64,000 bases of DNA. Source: Flagellimonas_A sp039592695 (lineage in GTDB: Bacteria > Bacteroidota > Bacteroidia > Flavobacteriales > Flavobacteriaceae). The DNA is taken from contig NZ_JBBUTK010000003.1 in NCBI RefSeq assembly GCF_039592695.1, forward strand, positions 310,001 to 374,000. The letters are read 5' to 3'. Below are positions 43,733 to 51,789 of the stretch, one piece after another; within the stretch, counting starts at the first letter, position 1; every line of letters starts with the position of its first letter. The notes under the pieces are model-generated. The model did not search any database and was not told where the DNA came from. It worked only from the letters and a program-made list of their open reading frames with translations. Position numbers and translations under genes: made by a program.

Positions 43733-44263
43733 ATGGTCGTTTACAAACAGGCTTCCACAGAAAGTGATCTGCGGCAAATCTTGGCATTGCAACAACGGAA
43801 TCTTCCCAAAAACCTATCCCAAGAGGAAATCAAACAAGAGGGGTTTTTGACTGTGGAACATGATTTTGAATTGCTCAAGAAAATGAACGACAAATGTGCT
43901 CATACCATCGCTACGATAGACGACAAGGTCATAGCGTATTTGTTGTCAATGCATCCTAAATTTGCAGAGGAAATTGCTGTTTTGAAGCCCATGTTTGCCG
44001 AAATCACTAAAGTGGTTTCAAAATCGGAACGCTATATCATCATGGGGCAGGTCTGTGTGGCCAAATCACATCGTGGGCAAGGTATTTTTAGGGGATTGTA
44101 CACTCACATGCAACAATTTCTCCAACCCACTTACACCAAAATCATCACCGAGGTCGATGTCAAGAACAGCCGTTCGATGCAAGCCCATAAGGCCATGGGT
44201 TTTGTTGAATTGAAACGTTACGAAGCAGATGGAAAAGAGTGGTCTTTGATTATATTGGGATAG
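43733..44263 (+). CDS. GNAT family N-acetyltransferase
   Basis: The 176-aa product has the acetyl-CoA site of the GNAT fold (GQVCVAKSHRGQGIFRGLYT, with R-x-x-G-x-G/I) and the C-terminal NSRSMQAHKAMGFVELKRY. The ATG at 43733 (MVVYKQASTESDLRQIL) is chosen over 43664, which overlaps bioF. The substrate is unknown. It is divergent from bioF with a 38-base gap. Confidence 0.88.
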   Translation: MVVYKQASTESDLRQILALQQRNLPKNLSQEEIKQEGFLTVEHDFELLKKMNDKCAHTIATIDDKVIAYLLSMHPKFAEEIAVLKPMFAEITKVVSKSERYIIMGQVCVAKSHRGQGIFRGLYTHMQQFLQPTYTKIITEVDVKNSRSMQAHKAMGFVELKRYEADGKEWSLIILG

Positions 44264-44271
44264 TACTTTTG
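44264..44271 (+). promoter_or_regulatory. Possible -7 box for the large surface-protein operon
   Basis: TACTTTTG fits TAnnTTTG, with TTG 15 bases upstream (44246-44248), a slightly short spacing. The leader to 44400 would be about 120 bases. No better candidate was seen in the interval. Confidence 0.3.
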
Positions 44272-44399
44272 TCACTAAAATCAATTTCTTGTGTAAGAAA
44301 CGCTCTTCGATTGGTTTTAGGGCATTTTGTGCATTTCATCGAAAAGTAAGCACTAAAACAGCTGCTTTAACGTATTTTTAAGATACAATCAACCTAAGC

Positions 44400-46847
44400 T
44401 TGTCACGGTTACTAGTTCCCTTTTTTATGGTCACTGCCCTTGGTTTTTCACAGAATATCAATTTTGACCAACTGGGCAAGGAAAAATGGCTACGTTACAA
44501 CGGGGGCGTTTCCGCAAGTGCCATTTACTATGATGGCACGGCCAACAGGCAACCTTTTACCTATTTTTTGAACGGTAATCTGAATTTCAACATAGCGGGG
44601 CTCTACAACATACCCCTATCGTTCACCTATTCGAACCAAGACTTCAATTTTGCTAATCCGTTTCAGTTCAATCGGCTGAGCCTGCACCCCTCCTACAAAT
44701 GGGCGACGGCGCACATCGGCGATGTGAACATGACCTTTTCGCCCTACACTTTGGCTGGACATCAATTCACAGGATTCGGATTTGACCTCGCACCCGAGGG
44801 AAAATTTCAATTCAGTGCCATGTACGGCCGCCTGTTGCGGGCCACCGAACACAATGCCGAAGAGCCTCAGGCCTTGACTGCCTATCGCAGAACGGGCTTT
44901 GGTTTTAAAACGGCCTACAATTTTGATTTTGCCAATATTGGACTGATTTTTTTCAAAGCCAAAGATGATGAAAACTCGTTGGAAAATCCATTTCCTGTAG
45001 AGCTTGGGCTAACACCCAAAGACAACGCCGTTGTTTCACTTGAATCCAACTTCCGATTGTTCGACAAGGCAGTGATACGGGTCGAATACGCCCTTTCGGG
45101 CATCACTGAAGATACCCGATTGGCACAACCCCGATTCGCCAACGGCCCTTTTTCTTTTCTGCTGGATGAGAATATCAGTACGAATTACTATAGTGCCTTT
45201 AATGCTTCCCTCAATTATCCTGCAGGCAACGGCACCCTTGGGGTTGGGTATGAACGCATTGACCCCGACTACCGCACTTTCGGGGCCTACTTCTTCAACA
45301 ACGATTTGGAAAACATCACCATAAACGCCACACAAAACCTGTTCAACAACAAACTGAATGTCAGTGTCAATGCAGGGCTACAGCAAGACAACCTGAACAA
45401 TGCCAAATCTGCAGAACTGCAACGCATTGTCAGTGCCATCAATCTCAACTATACCGCTTCTGACCGATTGGGCATCAATGGATCCTACTCTAACTTTCAA
45501 TCGTACACCAACATTCGTGACCAGTTCGATTTTATCAACCAAGTCGGTGAGCTTGACAATGTTGACACACTCAACTATCGCCAAATTTCGCAGAATGCCA
45601 ATCTGGGCATCAATTATATCGTCAAAAAAACAGAAACAAAACAACATAGTGCCAATCTCAATTTGGTCTATCAAAATTCTGACAACCAGCAAGATGGCCA
45701 GACCATAGCCGGTGGCAGCAATAGTTTTTACAATGGTACCGCCTCGTACAGTTGGGGGTTTCCGAAAGCTGCATTCACCGTTTCGCTCGCGACCAATGCT
45801 TCTTACAATGCCATTGGAGATACCGACGATAACCTGATTCTCGGTCCCACACTGGCCATTGGCAAGCAATTTTTTGATAAAAGATTGCGTACTAATTTTT
45901 CGAGCAGTTACAATACTTCCTATACAAACGGGGAACAAGATAATACGGTGTATAATTTCAGACTTGGAAGCAACTACACGTGGTTGCAAAAGCACAATTT
46001 CAGCATGAATGTGCTATCCCTTTTCAGAAATACGGTACTACAAAATAACAATGATTTCACGGTCACTTTTGGCTACACCTATACGTTCGATAATTTTCGA
46101 TTGGATTTGAAAGGAAGCCAAAAAACGAAAAACAGCCGTGCCGCCATTTTGAGCTTTCGCTACAGAGGTGTTTCATACAGTGGCACCCTACCGCAACTCA
46201 ACGAGCAGCTGACCAACGTGTTCAACAGCAGCCAGTTCAGCAATATTCCCGCTTACAAAAGAGACGATCTGACCTTGCTCTTGAACATTGTCAAATCACA
46301 AAAGCGCAATGAAAAATATAAGGAAAGTGCCTTGTTGTTCTTGGGAGAACTCTATGATTTTGAGGATTTCAAAAATGTTTACAACTCTGCTATGTTCAGG
46401 GTAATCGAAAAGATTCAACGAGACATGAAACGCATTGATGAGCAACTCGAACGTCTTTTCGTAGCGACAAAACTAAAGGTGGATCGGCACCGTTTGCACA
46501 ATAAACCAGAGGCTTCTTACACTGAAGCCGATAAAAGACTAGTCTTAAGATATAAAGCCCTTTTGGCCGAGCGGAAAAATCGTATGGAAAAGCTCGTAGG
46601 GCATCGATGGATGGAAGAACATTTTGAGACCCTTGATGGTTTTGAAAGTGTACAAAATGCGAAAGGTTATCTGAAGGAATTCAAGGATTTTAGGATGGAA
46701 GCCTCGTACAAGCTCTTTGACGAAACCAATGATGCACAAGCTTTGGAAAACTTTTTGGAAAAAGAGATCATCGATTTTTACTATAAAAAATCGCTGCAGG
46801 TAGTGGACCCAGAACTCTTTGAACTCAAATATATCAACAAAAACTAG
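44400..46847 (+). CDS. Large outer-membrane-type beta-rich protein with helical C-terminus
   Basis: The 815-aa protein starts at TTG 44400 (MSRLLVPFFMVTALGFSQ, a signal peptide); a stop lies six codons upstream and no ATG precedes the signal. Residues about 20-620 are alternating aromatic/polar strands (YFLNGNLNFNIAGLYNIPLS; INATQNLFNNKLNVSVNAGL; NFRLDLKGSQKTKNSRAAIL), as in a large beta-barrel. Residues about 640-815 are charged and helical (MKRIDEQLERLFVATKLKVD; RYKALLAERKNRMEKL). I do not recognise a named family. It is the first gene of the array and lies 11 bases before the ART-toxin carrier, so it may be its export or anchoring partner. Confidence 0.7.
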   Translation: MSRLLVPFFMVTALGFSQNINFDQLGKEKWLRYNGGVSASAIYYDGTANRQPFTYFLNGNLNFNIAGLYNIPLSFTYSNQDFNFANPFQFNRLSLHPSYKWATAHIGDVNMTFSPYTLAGHQFTGFGFDLAPEGKFQFSAMYGRLLRATEHNAEEPQALTAYRRTGFGFKTAYNFDFANIGLIFFKAKDDENSLENPFPVELGLTPKDNAVVSLESNFRLFDKAVIRVEYALSGITEDTRLAQPRFANGPFSFLLDENISTNYYSAFNASLNYPAGNGTLGVGYERIDPDYRTFGAYFFNNDLENITINATQNLFNNKLNVSVNAGLQQDNLNNAKSAELQRIVSAINLNYTASDRLGINGSYSNFQSYTNIRDQFDFINQVGELDNVDTLNYRQISQNANLGINYIVKKTETKQHSANLNLVYQNSDNQQDGQTIAGGSNSFYNGTASYSWGFPKAAFTVSLATNASYNAIGDTDDNLILGPTLAIGKQFFDKRLRTNFSSSYNTSYTNGEQDNTVYNFRLGSNYTWLQKHNFSMNVLSLFRNTVLQNNNDFTVTFGYTYTFDNFRLDLKGSQKTKNSRAAILSFRYRGVSYSGTLPQLNEQLTNVFNSSQFSNIPAYKRDDLTLLLNIVKSQKRNEKYKESALLFLGELYDFEDFKNVYNSAMFRVIEKIQRDMKRIDEQLERLFVATKLKVDRHRLHNKPEASYTEADKRLVLRYKALLAERKNRMEKLVGHRWMEEHFETLDGFESVQNAKGYLKEFKDFRMEASYKLFDETNDAQALENFLEKEIIDFYYKKSLQVVDPELFELKYINKN

Positions 46848-46858
46848 GAAGGCATTAT

Positions 46859-49800
46859 ATGGGGATACTATTACATAGGCTATTCTTTAAAAGAACCAGA
46901 AGCTTTCTCGCCATACCCTGCGGAGATGTGACAAGAGTGCGGCTATGCCTGTCGTTAGCCATCAATTGTATCCTGGTAACGGCACAGTCTTTTCCGGTAC
47001 AGGTAGTGCCGCAGTCCGTGCCGCCCGCTCCGATATACCTCTCCAATTATGCTGATGCCAGCACGGTGAACGGCCCGTTGCGGGTACAGCTCATCTTAAA
47101 CGATTTTACTATTCCGACACGCGAGGTGTGGCTCAGAGTCAATTTTGAGGGCAATGGCCTCTCATTTCAGAGCAACGATATCGTCGCTGGGGCAAACCCC
47201 TTGTTTCTTGAAGGTGGTACACCGCTCGTGCTGACCCACTCAGACCTGGCGCCCTATTTTCAATTTGAGAACATTATCGGAGTATCGCCCAATGCCTATG
47301 GGCAGGCGTTGGATGAGGGTGCTTATCAAATCTGTTTTGAGGTTTTTGATGTGCTCACGGGCAATCGGCTTTCTCAACAAAGCTGTACCCTCGTGGCTGT
47401 TTTTCAGAATGATCCGCCCTTGTTGGTACTGCCCATTGATAAAAGTATGGTCGAAGAACGTAATCCACAGAACATCGTTTTTCAATGGACACCGCGGCAC
47501 ATCAACGTTAGCAATGTGCAGTACGAACTCAGCATCGTCGAGATTTGGGACAACCAAGTCGACCCCCAGCAAGCGTTTCTGAGCTCACCCCCCATTTTTC
47601 AGACCACGACCACAGCGACCACCTATGTTTACTCACCGGCCGACCCTTTGCTCCTCTCGGGCAAAAACTATGCGTGGCGGGTGCGCGCCGTGGCCCTTCA
47701 GGGCACAGAGGAAATCGGACTTTTCGAAAACCAGGGGTACAGTGAAATCTATTCGTTCGGCTATTCGGGCATCTGTACATTGCCCACTTCCATTTCACAT
47801 CAGGTGAAAGGCAGCACCAATGTCAATATTCTTTGGGAAGATTTCACGACCGATATACCAGAGTTTACAATAAGATACAGACAAAAAGCCTCCCCCACTG
47901 GGGGAGGTTTGGAGGGGGCTGAATGGTTTCAAACCAAGACCACGGCAAATTACATTACGCTTTGGGATTTAAAACCGGGCACCACCTATGAATACCAGGT
48001 GCAAAAAACCTGTACGCTCGATCAAAGCGACTGGAGCATCGCTCAAGAATTCACCACTGCTTTGACAAACGAAGAGACCAGCCTTTATGAATGTGGTATC
48101 ACCCCAGATTTTGAAATAAGCAATAAAGACCCGTTGCAGAATATCAGCTCGGGTGAACGATTTAAAGCTGGTGATTTTCAGGTCACCGTCACCGAGGTCA
48201 GCGGCAGCAACGGTCGGTTTACGGGCAAGGGGTATGTGACCATCCCCTATTTGAACAACATCAAGGTGAGCGTTGAATTTACCAATGTGCTCATCAACAC
48301 TGAAAAACAACTGGCCGAGGGCACGGCACGAACGGTTTATGACAGTGATGCCGGAAACATTTTGGATGTAGATGATGCGGTGGATACGGTGGATGATATT
48401 GTTGATTTTATAAACTCAATATCTGATTTATTCGACGGTTTGGCCGAAGTGAATGACTCTTTTGAAAATTTTTCGGGAACAGCAGAAGAAATTGAAAACA
48501 TAGACACACAGATTGATGGATTTTCTTCAGAGATTGACAATATTCTTAACGACCCAACAATTCCTCAAAACGTCAAAGAAAAAGTAGCTGACCTTTACGA
48601 GACTGGAGGCCAATCCTTTGACAATTTCGGTGAGAATCCAAGCGGCCCCAATGCTGATGGCTATTTTAATAACTCAAGTGGGGCATTTGGAGAATTACAA
48701 GAAGAAGTTGGAGCTATAAAAAAGAATAAAGAAGCACTCAATAGGTTGGCCCAAGCTATGACCTCCTTGAACGGAAAGGCATTTATTAAATGCAAGAAAT
48801 GTGAAAACAGTGACAATGAATTTCAACCTATCGATGGTGAAGGTACCATTTTCATCAATGCACTTGGCGACATCGGGAAATATCTAAAATGTATCGTAGG
48901 AGAGAAAACAGAAAATCCAAATGAACCTATCGCTCTACATAAAAACACACAAGGAACTGTTTCAGAAGACAGTAAAACTACTGAGCTACAGCAAGAATTG
49001 GCTGCATTCATCAATTTCAAAGATAAATTTCTGGTGGTGGCACAGTCATCGACAAATCTAATTGAATGCCAAGTTCCACTGACCTTTTTAGAAGAACACT
49101 GCAATCATGAAAATGATAGAGTCTCTAATGCAGAGATAAATCTTGTGACTGAGGAACTTAAAAAATGTTTGGGCAACACGATTAGTGCCAATGATGTGGC
49201 GTCAACCCTTAGAAAACTCAAAGACCAGATTAGGGCCAATCAAGATGTAGAGTATGAAATAAAAGGCCAAATCTACAGGCTCAATCAACAAGGACAACCT
49301 GAGTTGGTAGGCAATGCGTTGACCAATGAACAGATCAATACAGGTGATTGGTCCGATTCAGACATTGACTTGAAAATGCGGTTTGCATTCAATCAAGATG
49401 GCATTCTTCAGTTCAGAGCATTCGGCATTAGAAATAGTATCAAAAATCAAGATGGAAAGCAGATTAATGTTCAAGAAATATCAAATAAAATACGCGCCAA
49501 ATCCAACGATTTACTGCTCGAGTATAAAGTTTCTGATATTCTGAAGACTTTGGCAGCTTCAAATTATTTCTTCGACAGTGATAATTATCCTGATGGAAAA
49601 AAATTGAAAATAAACAAGGATGTAAACTTTGTAAAATACTTTTCTGAATTGGGTGGTATCACCACAACTTTCATCAAAACCACTAAGATTGAACAAGATG
49701 TTTACATCGATAATCCAAAACAGGGCCAGATATTAAGGGGGCCTCCCGTACTGACCGGAACTGTTGAAGGTGCAGCAAAAGAAGTTACCGAAATTACCAG

Positions 49801-50932
49801 CATGGTCATCATGGTCTACGATGTGGCTACCGACGAAAAAGTACGTCAAGAAACCGTTGATGGTTTTATCGCCATAAAAGACAAGATAAAAGATGACCCC
49901 TCATCGCTTTACCCAATAGTCAAAGAAGTGGTTATTGAAGAGATTACTGGTCTAACGCCCGATGAACTTGCCAATCTAAACGTAGAGACAGGGCTTGGTC
50001 AACACCGAACCTCAAAGACTTCTGTACGAACAGTGGCTTCGATACTGGCAGGGGGCAAGTTTCTCTCTGAGCTACCAGACATGGCCCTGAGTCTTGCTGC
50101 GAAAATAGCTCGAGCCAAAACACTTCGAAGATTCAAGGCCTTTGATAATGCAAGCGGCGCAATTTCAAAAAAATTGGATAACCTTGGTGACTCAAAGCAG
50201 ACCTTCCTAGATGATTTTGGAGATGCTCCAGATGAAATTATTGAACAGATTGCCAAAAATCCAGGATTGGTTGATAGTTGGGAAATATTACAAAACACTT
50301 CTTTCAGCATAGATATTAGATGGCTCGAATCATTTGATGTACTCAAAAAAAATGATTTGTTAAAGCTAATGAGTGAAATAAGTAATGTAGAAATTACTGC
50401 AATTCATAGATATACCGTCAACAATTTTGAATTAACTAGTGGGTCTTATCTAGGAACTTTAACTGCTAAGCAGCAAGAATGGATTGATTTGGTTAACTCT
50501 GGACTTGATAAGTTGAGACCTATCAGAAATTACCAAGGAAAAGTGTTCAGAGGTACAAACCGACCCGAGACAGAAATCATTCAAAGGTATGTTAATGTTT
50601 ATAATGAAGGGGTTGCAAGAGGTATTACTCCGAGGGCAAACGAACCACCTTTACTTTCAACGTCTAAGAGCGTAGATGTAGCTGAAGAATTTATTTCAAG
50701 TAGCAAAAAGCCTAATTATACAGAAATAATGTTTGAAATAAATTCAAAAAGGGGCGTTGACATAGATGATATATCAAATTATGGAAAAAATCTATGCCCG
50801 AAAAATCCTAAATGTAATTTGGTTCAAGAAGAAGTGATTTTATCGAATAATCAAGACTATGAGATTTTAGATGTCATAAAAACAACTAAAAATGATGGCT
50901 CTACTCGTTACATAATTAAACTATCAGAATAG
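46859..50932 (+). CDS. Giant surface protein with FN3 domain and C-terminal ADP-ribosyltransferase toxin domain
   Basis: The 1357-aa protein has a signal segment ending about residue 43 (LCLSLAINCILVTAQS) and a beta-rich region of the kind seen in large Bacteroidota surface proteins (about 45-310: NDFTIPTREVWLRVNFEGNG; FQWTPRHINVSNVQYELSIV; LLSGKNYAWRVRAVALQG). A fibronectin-III-like unit follows at about 313-400. A long polar, partly helical region leads to a segment at about 1050-1150 (RQETVDGFIAIKDKIKDDPS) that resembles a pre-toxin linker. Residues about 1215-1357 match an ADP-ribosyltransferase fold: YQGKVFRGTN (Arg1231), LLSTSKSVDVAEEF (Ser1267-Thr-Ser) and VQEEVILSNN (Gln1323-x-Glu1325). 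The Q-x-E form occurs in guanine-modifying (pierisin-like) and C3-type enzymes. There is no T9SS sorting domain. The NADAR gene follows after two bases. Bases after about 48.4 kb are visibly richer in A+T than the first 1.5 kb. Confidence 0.8.
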   Translation: MGILLHRLFFKRTRSFLAIPCGDVTRVRLCLSLAINCILVTAQSFPVQVVPQSVPPAPIYLSNYADASTVNGPLRVQLILNDFTIPTREVWLRVNFEGNGLSFQSNDIVAGANPLFLEGGTPLVLTHSDLAPYFQFENIIGVSPNAYGQALDEGAYQICFEVFDVLTGNRLSQQSCTLVAVFQNDPPLLVLPIDKSMVEERNPQNIVFQWTPRHINVSNVQYELSIVEIWDNQVDPQQAFLSSPPIFQTTTTATTYVYSPADPLLLSGKNYAWRVRAVALQGTEEIGLFENQGYSEIYSFGYSGICTLPTSISHQVKGSTNVNILWEDFTTDIPEFTIRYRQKASPTGGGLEGAEWFQTKTTANYITLWDLKPGTTYEYQVQKTCTLDQSDWSIAQEFTTALTNEETSLYECGITPDFEISNKDPLQNISSGERFKAGDFQVTVTEVSGSNGRFTGKGYVTIPYLNNIKVSVEFTNVLINTEKQLAEGTARTVYDSDAGNILDVDDAVDTVDDIVDFINSISDLFDGLAEVNDSFENFSGTAEEIENIDTQIDGFSSEIDNILNDPTIPQNVKEKVADLYETGGQSFDNFGENPSGPNADGYFNNSSGAFGELQEEVGAIKKNKEALNRLAQAMTSLNGKAFIKCKKCENSDNEFQPIDGEGTIFINALGDIGKYLKCIVGEKTENPNEPIALHKNTQGTVSEDSKTTELQQELAAFINFKDKFLVVAQSSTNLIECQVPLTFLEEHCNHENDRVSNAEINLVTEELKKCLGNTISANDVASTLRKLKDQIRANQDVEYEIKGQIYRLNQQGQPELVGNALTNEQINTGDWSDSDIDLKMRFAFNQDGILQFRAFGIRNSIKNQDGKQINVQEISNKIRAKSNDLLLEYKVSDILKTLAASNYFFDSDNYPDGKKLKINKDVNFVKYFSELGGITTTFIKTTKIEQDVYIDNPKQGQILRGPPVLTGTVEGAAKEVTEITSMVIMVYDVATDEKVRQETVDGFIAIKDKIKDDPSSLYPIVKEVVIEEITGLTPDELANLNVETGLGQHRTSKTSVRTVASILAGGKFLSELPDMALSLAAKIARAKTLRRFKAFDNASGAISKKLDNLGDSKQTFLDDFGDAPDEIIEQIAKNPGLVDSWEILQNTSFSIDIRWLESFDVLKKNDLLKLMSEISNVEITAIHRYTVNNFELTSGSYLGTLTAKQQEWIDLVNSGLDKLRPIRNYQGKVFRGTNRPETEIIQRYVNVYNEGVARGITPRANEPPLLSTSKSVDVAEEFISSSKKPNYTEIMFEINSKRGVDIDDISNYGKNLCPKNPKCNLVQEEVILSNNQDYEILDVIKTTKNDGSTRYIIKLSE
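47884..47920. repeat. Palindromic repeat read in frame within the toxin carrier
   Basis: CCTCCCCC (47889-47896) and GGGGGAGG (47900-47907) form a perfect eight-pair hairpin, followed by TTTGGAGGGGGCT. It encodes ASPTGGGLEGA inside the FN3 unit. AAGCCTCCCCC recurs in reverse at 63820-63830 in an intergenic repeat. Confidence 0.7.
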
Positions 50933-50934
50933 TT

Positions 50935-51666
50935 ATGGTTCAGGAAGATTTAAAAATTTTAGGTGCGCTGAGTTTTTATGTTGGAAGAAGAGACGTAGGT
51001 TCTGAATCTAAAGAAGAGCTTATTGATATTGCATTAAATAATCAAATATCATTGGAAAGGTTAAGTTTTCTACACTGGAAAGACAGAAATCTTATCAAAT
51101 CGATTAGAGAGAGAGATGAAACTCAATTTACGTTTTTTTGGGAGACAAAAAGTCCTTTTTCGCAATGGTATAAATCCTCTTTTATTTCTTCTGAACAATT
51201 TTTTCACCAAGGGATTAATGAGCATCAAAAAGAATATTTAAAAGACAGCTTACCTAAAGAATTGGAGTTTTGTTCTGCTGAGCAATTTATGATGTACCAC
51301 AAGGCAATAATCTTCTTAGATAGAGAAATTGCGAAAGATATAATGAAAACCTCAAACCCTAGAAAAATAAAAGAACTTGGGAGACAGGTAAAAAACTATG
51401 ACGATGAGGTGTGGAAATACCATAGGAGCAATATTGTTTATATAGGAAACTTTCTGAAGTTCAAACAAAATCCCGCTCAAATGAATGCTTTAATAAATAC
51501 TATGGGAACGACTCTCGTAGAAGCAGCACCTAATGACAAAATCTGGGGAATTGGGCTTAAGGCAGAGAACCCTAAAGCTAAACAAAGAGAGACTTGGGAA
51601 GGAAAAAATTTATTAGGTGAAATACTGACTCTGTTGAGGATGGAGTTCATGGATGGAATATATTGA
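50935..51666 (+). CDS. NADAR (YbiA-like) ADP-ribose hydrolase, probable immunity protein
   Basis: The 243-aa protein carries a full NADAR domain at about 66-238: FTFFWETKSPFSQWYKSSF, then FCSAEQFMMYHKAIIFLD, NPRKIKELGRQVKNYDDEVW, NIVYIGNFLKFKQNP, TTLVEAAPNDKIWGIGL and WEGKNLLGEILTLLR. NADAR enzymes cleave N-glycosidic bonds, and some reverse guanine ADP-ribosylation as antitoxins of DarT-type toxins. The first 60 residues are an extra N-terminal region. There is no signal peptide, so it stays in the cytosol. It begins two bases after the ADP-ribosyltransferase stop, which strongly suggests it protects the producer by removing the modification. The gene is A+T-rich relative to the flanking genes. 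Confidence 0.9.
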   Translation: MVQEDLKILGALSFYVGRRDVGSESKEELIDIALNNQISLERLSFLHWKDRNLIKSIRERDETQFTFFWETKSPFSQWYKSSFISSEQFFHQGINEHQKEYLKDSLPKELEFCSAEQFMMYHKAIIFLDREIAKDIMKTSNPRKIKELGRQVKNYDDEVWKYHRSNIVYIGNFLKFKQNPAQMNALINTMGTTLVEAAPNDKIWGIGLKAENPKAKQRETWEGKNLLGEILTLLRMEFMDGIY

Positions 51667-51701
51667 ATGATAAAAATCAGTTGTATAAAACTACTTTGTC
51701 G

Positions 51702-51722
51702 GAAGTCAGGTCTCCCGACTTC
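51702..51722. repeat. Inverted repeat at the right edge of the toxin-immunity cassette
   Basis: GAAGTC and GACTTC enclose nine bases in the 123-bp gap between the NADAR gene and the 1634-aa gene. No T run follows, so it is not a classic terminator. It may mark a cassette boundary or a weak transcript end. Confidence 0.4.
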
Positions 51723-51789
51723 AAGCTATCAAAACCTGAAAAAAATAAAACAGTGTTGACAAAATGAAAAATGTCAAAAACCAACTTGA

